A DNA stretch of 43,781 bases from an uncultured Eubacteriales bacterium (GTDB lineage Bacteria; Bacillota; Clostridia; Oscillospirales; Acutalibacteraceae), in contig ONID01000006.1 in assembly GCA_900317765.1 (NCBI GenBank), positions 1 to 43,781 of the forward strand. The letters run 5' to 3'. A program made the position numbers and the translations under genes. How positions within the stretch are numbered: the stretch's first letter is position 1; every line of letters starts with the position of its first letter. The notes beneath the pieces were generated by a model. It had not been told where the DNA came from and made no database searches. It was given only the letters and a program-made list of their open reading frames with translations. Positions 1-6,980 of the stretch are shown one piece after another.

Positions 1-226
1 GGCAGAGCCCCACGAGGGAGCCTAGCTTAACTTGTTAAGCGGTGCGACCGAGCAAGACCAGTGTCGACACGCAAAAGGTTTGGGCGAATACAGAAATAGC
101 CCAATACAACGATTTTCTTGCCCCGACCGGAGAAAAACTTCGTTTTGAACAATGCATGTCCCACCAATTTCCGACATTTTCGAAGTTTTACAATCACCTG
201 GTTTTCCGATTACAAAGGAGGACAAC
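1..226. other. Intergenic leader, no gene recognised
   Basis: No convincing coding region. A perfect short palindrome, GCTTAAC-TT-GTTAAGC, lies near positions 25-40. A 9-bp inverted repeat (AAAACTTCG at 134-142, CGAAGTTTT at 181-189) lies upstream of the exporter gene and could fold in its leader. Reading frames here are shadows or upstream extensions of the exporter frame. The first ~100 bases could be the edge of a repeat or mobile element cut by the window, but nothing in the window proves this. Confidence 0.4.
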
Positions 227-1159
227 ATGAAAAACGCAAAACAAATGCGCGCCACCTTTCTGCTGCTGCTGACCGCCGTCATCTGGGGACTGGCATTCGT
301 GGCGCAGGAAGTGGGCGCGGAATATCTCGGCACCTTCTCCTTCAACGGCATCCGTTTTCTGCTCGGTGCGGTGTCGCTGATTCCCGTGATCCTGCTCTTT
401 GAACGGGAGAAGATGAGCGGAGGCAAATGGAAAAAGCTGCTGGGTAGTTCCCTTGTCGCGGGAACGGTGCTGTTTTCCGCCTCGGCTCTCCAGCAATACG
501 GCGTGCAGCTCGGTACGCCCGCAGGCAAGGCGGGATTTATTACGGGGCTCTACACTGTCATTGTGCCGATTCTGTCACTGGTGCTTTTCCGCCGGAGAAC
601 GCACCTGTTCGTCTGGGCAGGCGCATTGCTTGCGGTGGCGGGCCTGCTGCTGCTCAATCTCGACGAGCATTTCAATTTAGTGATCGGTACGGGCGAATGC
701 TGTCTGATCGCGGGTTCCGTGATGTGGGCGGTGCATATCCTGGTAATTGATAAATTCGTCGAATCCGTCAGCCCACTGAAATTCTCCATGGGACAGTTCA
801 TTGTCTGCGGCGCGGAGAGCATGGTCTGCGCCCTGCTGTGGGAAGAAATAACGCTGTCCGCTGTGCAGGCGGCGGCGGTACCGCTGTTCTACGGCGGCAT
901 CATGTCGGTGGGCGTCGCCTATACCTGTCAGGCATTGGGACAGAAGGATTCCGACCCGACGGTGGCGGCGATTGTCTTTTCGATGGAATCGGTTTTCAGC
1001 GTGATCGGCGGCGTGCTGATTCTTCACGCGCATATGGCGTGGCAGGCATACGCCGGCTGCGGGCTGATCTTCGCGGGCATTGTCATTGCCCAGCTCAGCC
1101 CCGGGCAAAAAAGCCAGACAAAGGATGAAAGCCTCACCGGTGCCAATTCCGCCGCTTAA
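227..1159 (+). CDS. EamA/DMT-family membrane transporter
   Basis: A 310-residue multi-spanning membrane protein of the drug/metabolite transporter superfamily, whose members usually export metabolites or amino acids; the substrate cannot be read from sequence. It shows the two-fold EamA repeat: the first half opens with a helix containing AVIWGLAFVAQEVG, the second with a helix containing AGSVMWAVHILVIDKFV, and about ten hydrophobic helices alternate with short basic loops. The end is hydrophilic. The ATG at 227 is chosen because AAAGGAGG (214-221) sits at ideal distance; the frame is open further upstream but those codons lack a ribosome binding site. A hairpin with a T-run follows, so it is probably transcribed alone. 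Length is normal for the family. Confidence 0.9.
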   Translation: MKNAKQMRATFLLLLTAVIWGLAFVAQEVGAEYLGTFSFNGIRFLLGAVSLIPVILLFEREKMSGGKWKKLLGSSLVAGTVLFSASALQQYGVQLGTPAGKAGFITGLYTVIVPILSLVLFRRRTHLFVWAGALLAVAGLLLLNLDEHFNLVIGTGECCLIAGSVMWAVHILVIDKFVESVSPLKFSMGQFIVCGAESMVCALLWEEITLSAVQAAAVPLFYGGIMSVGVAYTCQALGQKDSDPTVAAIVFSMESVFSVIGGVLILHAHMAWQAYAGCGLIFAGIVIAQLSPGQKSQTKDESLTGANSAA

Positions 1160-1194
1160 CGGCATTTCTTAACAAATCTGAATATTGATCAACC

Positions 1195-1247
1195 GCTTCC
1201 CTGTATGACTCTTCCTTAACGGAGGAGAAATGCGGGGGAGCTTTTTT
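1195..1247 (+). terminator. Rho-independent terminator after the exporter gene
   Basis: GCTTCCC (1195-1201) pairs with GGGGAGC, with an inner stem around CTTCC/GGAGG, followed by six Ts (1242-1247). The stem includes a G-T wobble and is branched, so it is moderately convincing. Confidence 0.55.
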
Positions 1248-1362
1248 GTCGCCTGTTGCATGGAGAATAATAATTTTCAAAAAAGTTGTGTGTGTTTTAA
1301 GTTTATTTATGTTTAGCCCTTTAGAATAGTACACGTAAAGACAAGCAAGGAGGCAAACGGAA

Positions 1363-2073
1363 ATGATCAGCAACAATGTCTTTGAGAGATATGAGATAAA
1401 ATATCTGGTCAGCAACCGCCAGAGAAGCATCCTCATGAACGAGATGCAGCGGCATATGAAACCGGACGCATACGGAAAAAGCACAATCTGCAACATCTAC
1501 TACGATACGCCGGATTATTACCTGATACGGCACTCGCTGGAAAAACCGGTCTACAAGGAAAAGCTCCGGGTGAGAAGCTACGGAACGGCGGCTTCGGGAG
1601 ACAGCGTGTTCGTGGAGCTGAAGAAGAAGTACCAGGAGGTCGTCTATAAGCGGCGAATCAGTCTGCCCGAGCGGGAAGCGATGTTTTATCTCGGCAGCGA
1701 CGCCAGCGGAGGTCTTGACGGACAGATCGGCAGCGAGATCGACTATTTCAGATTCATCTACAAAGACCTGTCCCCGAAGGTCTTCATCTCCTACGACCGG
1801 GAAGCCTTTTACGATAAGGAGGACGACAGCTTCCGGGTGACCTTCGACGGGAACATCATGTGGCGCACCAGCGATCTTTCGCTCACCAAGCCGCCCCGCG
1901 GAAGGAAGATTCTTCCCCCGGACACATCCCTCATGGAGGTCAAGACCTCCGGATGCATCCCGCTGTGGATGACCTCGCTCCTCTCGGAGAACGGCATCTT
2001 CAAAACCTCATTCTCCAAATACGGTAGAGCGTATGAGGCGCTCATGGAAAAAAGTTTGCTAAATGAACAGTGA
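1363..2073 (+). CDS. VTC-domain protein (polyphosphate polymerase-like)
   Basis: A 236-residue cytosolic protein spanning the whole VTC fold, the catalytic tunnel of the yeast Vtc4 polyphosphate polymerase. The hallmark basic and acidic strands are all visible: FERYEIKYLV near the start, EKLRVRSYG, VFVELKKKYQEVVYKRRI, SYDREAFYD, RVTFD and SLMEVK. These arginines, lysines and glutamates line the ATP/polyphosphate tunnel in known members, so it is likely catalytic; in many Clostridia the homologues accompany DUF4956 and CotH proteins and the true product is unproven. A strong AAGGAGG site lies about 10 bases before the ATG. It is followed by the DUF4956 gene after 79 bases that contain a GC-rich palindrome. 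No CotH gene is present in this window. Confidence 0.88.
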   Translation: MISNNVFERYEIKYLVSNRQRSILMNEMQRHMKPDAYGKSTICNIYYDTPDYYLIRHSLEKPVYKEKLRVRSYGTAASGDSVFVELKKKYQEVVYKRRISLPEREAMFYLGSDASGGLDGQIGSEIDYFRFIYKDLSPKVFISYDREAFYDKEDDSFRVTFDGNIMWRTSDLSLTKPPRGRKILPPDTSLMEVKTSGCIPLWMTSLLSENGIFKTSFSKYGRAYEALMEKSLLNEQ

Positions 2074-2084
2074 ATAACGTCGGA

Positions 2085-2109
2085 AGGCGCGTTCGCGCTT
2101 TGAATATTA
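2085..2109 (+). repeat. Short GC-rich palindrome, copy A
   Basis: GGCGCGTTCGCGCTTTGAAT lies 12 bases after the VTC stop codon. GCGCG-TT-CGCGC is a perfect stem. The flanking GTCGGA...AATATT context recurs at 15016-15042, so this is a repeated element rather than a chance hairpin. Confidence 0.6.
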
Positions 2110-2152
2110 GGATATTTTATTATTACTCAACCACCACAAGGAGGAACACATC

Positions 2153-2842
2153 ATGACAGAATCAATCTTTACGAACATAACAGAAGGAACCGCCACCATT
2201 GGCACGGCATCGTTTTTTGCCTGCATCCTGTCGGCGCTCGCTATCGGAACCGTTATGGCGCTGATCTACAGAATCAAAAACAGCAGCTCCCAGAGCTTTC
2301 TCGTGACGCTGTCTGTGATACCGGCGGCGGTGGCTATGGTTATCATGCTGGTCAACGGCGATTTCGGAACAGGCGTGGCGGTTGCGGGCGCCTTCGGGCT
2401 TATCCGCTTCCGTTCGGCACCCGGCACGGCGAAGGAAATCGCGGCGATCTTCACGGCAATGGGAGTCGGACTCGCCTGCGGTGTGGGATATATCGGCTAC
2501 GCGGCGGCGTTCGCTGCGATCATGTGCGGCGCTATGCTGCTCTACGGATTCATCGGGCTGGGCTCCGAAAAGAACGAGGAACGGCAGAAGAAGCTGACTA
2601 TCACCATCCCCGAAAACCTCGATTACAGCAGGGTATTTGACGATCTGTTTGATAAATACACCGTTTCGCACAGGCTGGTCAACGTCAAGACAACCAATAT
2701 GGGCAGTCTTTTCAAGCTGGCATACGATGTGGAACTCAAAACCGACGCGAGCGAAAAAGGATTTATCGACGAACTACGCTGCCGCAACGGCAATCTCGAA
2801 ATCAACCTCCACCGCCGTGAAAGCTCCATCGGCGAACTGTGA
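2153..2842 (+). CDS. DUF4956 membrane protein
   Basis: A 229-residue protein with three to four transmembrane helices in the first ~135 residues and a soluble C-terminal domain. The family signature AFGLIRFRSAPGTAKEIAAI lies between the second and third helices. Function is not established; the family is repeatedly found next to VTC-domain proteins, as here, so the pair may form a membrane complex coupling polymer synthesis to membrane passage (inference). AAGGAGG lies 8-9 bases before the ATG. The soluble tail (TITIPENLDYSRVFDDLFDKY onward) has the alternating pattern of a small alpha/beta regulatory-type domain, which I cannot name. Confidence 0.88.
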   Translation: MTESIFTNITEGTATIGTASFFACILSALAIGTVMALIYRIKNSSSQSFLVTLSVIPAAVAMVIMLVNGDFGTGVAVAGAFGLIRFRSAPGTAKEIAAIFTAMGVGLACGVGYIGYAAAFAAIMCGAMLLYGFIGLGSEKNEERQKKLTITIPENLDYSRVFDDLFDKYTVSHRLVNVKTTNMGSLFKLAYDVELKTDASEKGFIDELRCRNGNLEINLHRRESSIGEL

Positions 2843-2864
2843 GCAGGATTTCACAATACCCCGG

Positions 2865-2894
2865 TTGCAATATCACACAGGGCAATGTTATAAT
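2865..2894 (+). promoter_or_regulatory. Sigma-A type promoter before the beta-helix lipoprotein
   Basis: TTGCAA (2865-2870), an 18-base spacer and a perfect TATAAT (2889-2894) lie just after the DUF4956 gene. This suggests the lipoprotein has its own start of transcription as well as any read-through. Confidence 0.55.
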
Positions 2895-2982
2895 AGGCAT
2901 AGGAATTCCGGCAGAGGGTCAGCCGTTCCGCACGGCAAGGAAAGGCTGACCATACAGACCGAAGGAAAGGGCGTATGACAGA

Positions 2983-4869
2983 ATGAAATTCAAAAAGGGA
3001 ATCGCCGCGATCATGGCAGCGCTGATTATCGCATCGCTTGCGGGCTGCGGCACAGACGGAGAAGGTAAAAACACATCCAGTGAGCCGGTCAGACTGCTCG
3101 ATACCTCGGAGATGTTCAGCGGAAGGGACATCGAAAACGGCTATGACGAATCCGAATGCACCGTGATCACCCTCACGGGTGATTCCGCAAAGGTGAGCGG
3201 CGAAGGGGCGACGGTCAAAGGGAGCACCGTCACGATCAGCGCCGAGGGGGAATACCTCCTTTCGGGCAAACTTGACAACGGCTGTCTCATCATCGACGCG
3301 GACAGTAAAGACAAGATACGTCTGATTTTAAACGGCGCGGAGATCAGCAGCAAGACCTGTGCCGCCGTCAGCGTCAGACAGGCGGACAAGGTATTCATCA
3401 CGCTGGCAAAGGGGAGCGAAAACATGCTTTCCAACACCGCCGGTTCCAAGTCTGAGGATGAAGCTGACGCGGTGATATTCTCCAAGGACGATCTCACGAT
3501 CAACGGAGAAGGCAAACTCACCGTTACCGCCAACACGGGACATGGCATTGTCAGCAAGGATGATCTGGTGATTACCGGAGGGTCCTATACCGTGACGTCC
3601 GAGAAGAAGGGATTGGACGCGAACGACAGCATCCGCATTGCGTCCGGCTCATTCACGATAGATGCGGGAACCGACGCACTTCACTGCGAAAACGACGATT
3701 CCGCCAAGGGGTATATCTATATTGCGGACGGTTCGTTCAGCATAACCGCAGGAACGGACGGTATGGACGCAAGCGGCGTGATACAGATAGACAACGGCTC
3801 CATCACGCTCGCCACCGGCGGCGGAAACGCCAATGCCAGCACAGACAAGGGCGGCAAGATCAACCGGGACTGGGGCAACTGGGGAGGAAGAGGAGGACGC
3901 AGAACGCCAAGCGGCGGCAGCTCCGCAGAAACATCCAAGACCTCGGCAGGCAGCGGCTCCGAATCGTCCAGCGCTAAAGGGCTGAAATCCGACAGCTCGA
4001 TTGCCGTGAACAACGGCTCCATCACCATTGATTCCTCCGACGACGCGATACATTCCGACGGACAGGTCACCGTCGCCGACGGAAGCATTGCGATTACCTC
4101 GGGCGACGACGGCATTCACGCCGGTTCATCCCTGCAGATCAGCGGCGGAACAGTGAATGTTTCCAAGAGCTACGAGGGATTGGAGGGAATGACCATCGAC
4201 ATCAGCGGCGGCGACGTTTCGGTGACCGCGTCGGACGACGGTCTGAACGCGGCAGGCGGCAACGATGGCAGCAGCGTCAACGGACGACCCGGACAGAATC
4301 AGTTTGCGGCGCAGGAAGGCGTGTACATCCGCATTTCAGGCGGCAAGGTGACGGTCAATGCATCGGGAGACGGAATCGACTCCAACGGCGACGTGACCGT
4401 ATCGGGCGGTGAGACGTATGTCTCGGGTTCGACGGGCAACGGCAACGCCGCGCTCGATTACAACGGAGAAGCCACCGTGACGGGCGGTGTATTCATAGCC
4501 GCCGGAATGAGCGGCATGGCACAGAATTTCGGCAGCAGGTCCACCCAAGGCGCGATGCTGGTGAATGTGGAAAACCAGAAGGCAGACAGCAAGATCACCC
4601 TGAAGGATTCGGACGGCAAGACCCTTGCCGCCTATCAGCCGCCCAAGAGCTACAACAGCATTGTGGTCAGCACACCCGACATCCGCCAGGGCAAGACATA
4701 CACCCTGACGGCAGGTTCCGCGAAGGTGGAAGTGAAGATGGATTCACTGCTCTACGGCTCCGGCGGAGGAATGGGCGGCGGAAGAATGCCGGGAGGCGAT
4801 TTCCAAGGGGGAGATTTCCCTGGGGGAGGAAATTCACCCGGAGGACGTCCTCCGCGCGGCAGAGGTTGA
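2983..4869 (+). CDS. Secreted beta-helix-like lipoprotein (carbohydrate-binding, DUF4353-like)
   Basis: A 628-residue exported lipoprotein. Residues 1-22 are a lipoprotein signal ending SLAGC, with Cys22 to be lipidated. The rest is built from many imperfect repeats of the type 'I-x-GGT-V-x-V-SDDGI(H/N)A' (for example GSIAITSGDDGIHAGSSLQI and GGDVSVTASDDGLNAAGG), each predicted to be one turn of a right-handed beta-helix. This is the style of the 'carbohydrate-binding domain-containing' DUF4353 family. A Gly/Ser/Arg-rich low-complexity insert occurs at about residues 290-325 and the C-terminus is a Gly-rich tail. It follows VTC and DUF4956 genes, as in other Clostridia, and probably acts at the cell surface; the ligand is unknown. 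Start chosen because it opens directly on the signal peptide. Confidence 0.82.
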   Translation: MKFKKGIAAIMAALIIASLAGCGTDGEGKNTSSEPVRLLDTSEMFSGRDIENGYDESECTVITLTGDSAKVSGEGATVKGSTVTISAEGEYLLSGKLDNGCLIIDADSKDKIRLILNGAEISSKTCAAVSVRQADKVFITLAKGSENMLSNTAGSKSEDEADAVIFSKDDLTINGEGKLTVTANTGHGIVSKDDLVITGGSYTVTSEKKGLDANDSIRIASGSFTIDAGTDALHCENDDSAKGYIYIADGSFSITAGTDGMDASGVIQIDNGSITLATGGGNANASTDKGGKINRDWGNWGGRGGRRTPSGGSSAETSKTSAGSGSESSSAKGLKSDSSIAVNNGSITIDSSDDAIHSDGQVTVADGSIAITSGDDGIHAGSSLQISGGTVNVSKSYEGLEGMTIDISGGDVSVTASDDGLNAAGGNDGSSVNGRPGQNQFAAQEGVYIRISGGKVTVNASGDGIDSNGDVTVSGGETYVSGSTGNGNAALDYNGEATVTGGVFIAAGMSGMAQNFGSRSTQGAMLVNVENQKADSKITLKDSDGKTLAAYQPPKSYNSIVVSTPDIRQGKTYTLTAGSAKVEVKMDSLLYGSGGGMGGGRMPGGDFQGGDFPGGGNSPGGRPPRGRG

Positions 4870-4931
4870 GGTTCTTCTGAGACAGATTCAGGGTGATATT
4901 AGACAACACACGGCATTGAATGGGGTGAACG

Positions 4932-5105
4932 ATGATGGCATTTGAACATGGACATTATATTGATTCGGGCTTGCCGCTTGAGTAACTTGAGAAACGACTT
5001 CAAAAAGAAATTGAAAAAGAGAAGTATATCAAGTCCTGTGACGAGCTTCCAGAAGTATTTGAAGATCAGGATGAAGAAGATTCCGAAGAGGAAAATGAAG
5101 AGTGA
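4932..5105 (+). pseudogene. Small gene interrupted by an in-frame TAA
   Basis: From the ATG at 4932 the frame reads MMAFEHGHYIDSGLPLE, meets TAA at 4983-4985, and continues in the same frame as LEKRLQKEIEKEKYIKSCDE and an acidic tail to TGA at 5103-5105. Both halves look like real protein (charged helix, then Glu/Asp-rich end) and GAA to TAA would be a single change. The DNA is clearly more AT-rich than neighbouring genes. An overlapping +1 frame (4942-5172) is open but gives an unnatural Lys/Arg-rich protein. Product unknown. A sequencing error is possible. Confidence 0.45.
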
Positions 5106-5180
5106 AAAAATAGCGATGGCATCAATCGAAAATTTATGCCGCTTTGAGGAATATATGAATCAGTTAATGTAGGTGATAAA

Positions 5181-5417
5181 GTGGATATATTTGATCAGCT
5201 GGCAAAAACCAAAGAAGAATATTATTCGATTTTTCCGGACGATCCATTGGTTGCGTATGACGATGATTATGCTTGCTCGGCGGAGTATGAAATATCTGTG
5301 TTCAAATGGGCGATAGAGAACAGGCGACACTGGTATGATTATCCGAATCTGTCAGGAGCTTACAGCAAATTATCATTAACTTATTCGGATTGGAGAAAAT
5401 ATCAAGAAAAATCTTGA
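5181..5417 (+). CDS. Small hypothetical protein, 78 residues
   Basis: Starts with GTG preceded by AGGTGAT. The protein (MDIFDQLAKTKEEYYSIF...) is acidic, soluble and rich in Tyr and Trp; I do not recognise the family. Together with the interrupted gene just upstream it forms an AT-rich pair unlike the flanking GC-rich genes, suggesting recent acquisition. The composition (no low-complexity, helical N-terminus, aromatic core) makes it look like a genuine gene rather than a random frame, but the evidence is limited to that and the ribosome binding site. Confidence 0.55.
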   Translation: MDIFDQLAKTKEEYYSIFPDDPLVAYDDDYACSAEYEISVFKWAIENRRHWYDYPNLSGAYSKLSLTYSDWRKYQEKS

Positions 5418-5446
5418 TATTGACATCAGCATCAACCAGTAGACAA

Positions 5447-5496
5447 ACAAAAAAGCCCTTGATTAAGGCAATTCAGTTGCCGGAAATCAAGGGCTT
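5447..5496 (-). terminator. Strong terminator for the minus-strand tRNA transcript
   Basis: AAGCCCTTGATT (5453-5464) pairs perfectly with AATCAAGGGCTT (5485-5496), with an inner GGCAA/TTGCC stem. Read on the minus strand the hairpin ends in a run of Ts, so it terminates leftward transcription from the tRNA gene. About 130 bases lie between the tRNA end and this hairpin. Confidence 0.8.
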
Positions 5497-5624
5497 GGGT
5501 TGTGTAAATCATTATTCAGTCTTCAGTCAGAAAATCCTGCACGCAGGAGGGATAGGTCAACAGAAATCCCGCCAAAAAAAACAAAGCGAAAATCCAATCG
5601 AAAAGCTCGACAGGATTTCCGCTC

Positions 5625-5701
5625 TGGTCCGAGTGGCGAGAGTCGAACTCACGGCCTCTTGAACCCCATTCAAGCGCGCTACCAAACTGCGCTACACCCG
5701 G
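5625..5701 (-). tRNA. tRNA-Pro (anticodon GGG)
   Basis: On the minus strand a 77-base cloverleaf: acceptor arm CCGGGTG with CACTCGG (one G-T pair), D-arm with the GTAGCGCAG and TTGGTAG motifs, anticodon stem CTTGA/TCAAG around the loop ATGGGGT, T-arm with GTTCGACTC, and encoded CCA. Anticodon GGG decodes CCC and CCU. Confidence 0.95.
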
Positions 5702-5718
5702 ATTTCTGCAACGTTGAT

Positions 5719-5747
5719 ATTCTATCACAGGAGACTTTAATTGTCAA
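5719..5747 (-). promoter_or_regulatory. Promoter of the tRNA-Pro gene
   Basis: On the minus strand TTGACA (complement at 5742-5747), a 17-base spacer and TAGAAT (complement at 5719-5724) lie 18 bases upstream of the tRNA 5' end: a near-consensus sigma-A promoter. Confidence 0.8.
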
Positions 5748-5839
5748 GTGTTTTTTTCTGTTTTTTAAAACTTTTTTTGCCTGCGTTCGCCTTTTCTCGA
5801 TTTTTCCTTAAATTTATACTGAATTTGGGAACTTAGTTG

Positions 5840-5867
5840 TTGATTTTTCTTGAATCTGTGGTATAAT
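5840..5867 (+). promoter_or_regulatory. Extended -10 promoter before the DegT-like gene
   Basis: TTGATT (5840-5845), 16 bases, then TGGTATAAT with a perfect TATAAT (5862-5867) preceded by an extended -10 TG. It lies 33 bases before the GTG start codon. Confidence 0.65.
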
Positions 5868-5900
5868 GATTAGGAATATAAGTGGGAGAGAGCGTAAAAA

Positions 5901-6905
5901 GTGAATAAATTAGATTTGTTTTGTGAAGATGTTAGAAAAAGGCTGGGAGCGTCTGAGTGCAGATCGTTTTCCGGCAAGGTGGAGGGTATCACCGCACTCT
6001 TTGAGGCTATTCAGCTTGGCAATAAGGACTGCGTTTATCTGTCTGCGCTCGCTCCGGGTTATTTCGTTCGGGCGATTCTTGCCTGCGGCGCTGTGCCCGT
6101 CTTTTGTGACATTACCGCCGACGGCTTTGTCATTGACCATAAATCTCTTGCCGAAGCGGTCAGACAGACGGTCAATGAAGACAGACTTTATCCGCGTGCC
6201 GTGATCGCAGAGCATTTCGGCGGAATGCCGTTCTCTGTCAAGGCAGTCAAGGACGTCTGCGACCGTATGGGTCTTTTCCTCATCGAGGACTGCGGCTGCG
6301 GCTTCGGCTGTCGCTGGGACGGTCAGGAATGCGGCTCCTTCGGCGATTATTCGCTGATTTCGCTGGGCACTTCCTCCGTCTTCGGCTCCGGCGGAAGCGG
6401 CTGTCTGGTAGCGGCGAACGGCGCCAATGAACTGGCTTCCCTCATCGAGGTCTGCGACGGCTCCGGTTGGGATACCGCCGACGGGATTTATGGCAAGTCG
6501 CTTGCCGGTTTTTCCCAGACAATGCCCCGGACGCTTGCCGATGCGGAATCCGCCCTTGCGGAAATCACCGGCATAATGAAGGAATCCGACTTCTGGCTGC
6601 GTCGCGCAGGCGGCAGACAAAAGAGTTCCTGCTCCGCAACCATCGTGATCGCACAGAGCGAAGCCCACTGCGACGCCGCAGTGGCGAGCTTTGATGCCGC
6701 GGGACTCTCCGATCTGGTCAGAAAACTGCACGTTCACCGCAGGGCATGCTTCGAACACGGCTGCCGCGGGTTCAAGTCGCTCGAGAACGCCTCGGCACTC
6801 GCACCCCGAGCCTTTTCCGTCGACATATTCGGCGCACTTCATTCCGGCGGAATTCCCGACCTGATGAAGCAGCTCCGCTTCGTCGCCGAAAAAATACATG
6901 CATAG
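5901..6905 (+). CDS. DegT/DnrJ/EryC1-like protein lacking the PLP lysine
   Basis: A 334-residue soluble protein with the fold pattern of DegT/DnrJ/EryC1/StrS sugar aminotransferases: cofactor-face segment GITALFEAIQLGNKDCVY, then GAVPVFCDI, RAVIAEHFGG, LFLIEDCGCGFG (Asp130 equivalent of the PLP-ring aspartate), FGDYSLISLG and a Gly-rich turn. Family members form a Schiff base between PLP and a lysine in the motif S-F-x-x-x-K. Here the motif reads SLGTSS, putting Ser159 where the lysine should be, so normal transamination is unlikely; the family also contains dehydratases and non-catalytic homologues. It starts with GTG after GGGAGAG. It precedes the FHA-ABC and kinase genes, separated by a palindromic repeat that begins in its stop codon. 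Role unknown. Confidence 0.75.
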   Translation: MNKLDLFCEDVRKRLGASECRSFSGKVEGITALFEAIQLGNKDCVYLSALAPGYFVRAILACGAVPVFCDITADGFVIDHKSLAEAVRQTVNEDRLYPRAVIAEHFGGMPFSVKAVKDVCDRMGLFLIEDCGCGFGCRWDGQECGSFGDYSLISLGTSSVFGSGGSGCLVAANGANELASLIEVCDGSGWDTADGIYGKSLAGFSQTMPRTLADAESALAEITGIMKESDFWLRRAGGRQKSSCSATIVIAQSEAHCDAAVASFDAAGLSDLVRKLHVHRRACFEHGCRGFKSLENASALAPRAFSVDIFGALHSGGIPDLMKQLRFVAEKIHA

Positions 6906-6937
6906 AGCGCGGCGCATTCGCAACGCTAAGAGATTAG
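6905..6937 (+). repeat. Short GC-rich palindrome, copy B
   Basis: GAGCGCGGCGCATTCGCAAC followed by GCTAAGAGATTAG. Its first base is the last base of the preceding TAG stop codon. The GAGCGC...GCTAAGAGA(T/A)TAG frame recurs at 42301-42333. Confidence 0.6.
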
Positions 6938-6980
6938 TGTACTATTATCTAAATATATTTTGATTCGGAGGACTGAGAAC

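Noticed and set aside
5910-6923. 337-codon minus-strand open frame over the DegT-like gene
   Set aside because: The plus-strand frame has conserved motifs, a promoter and a ribosome binding site; the minus frame has none.
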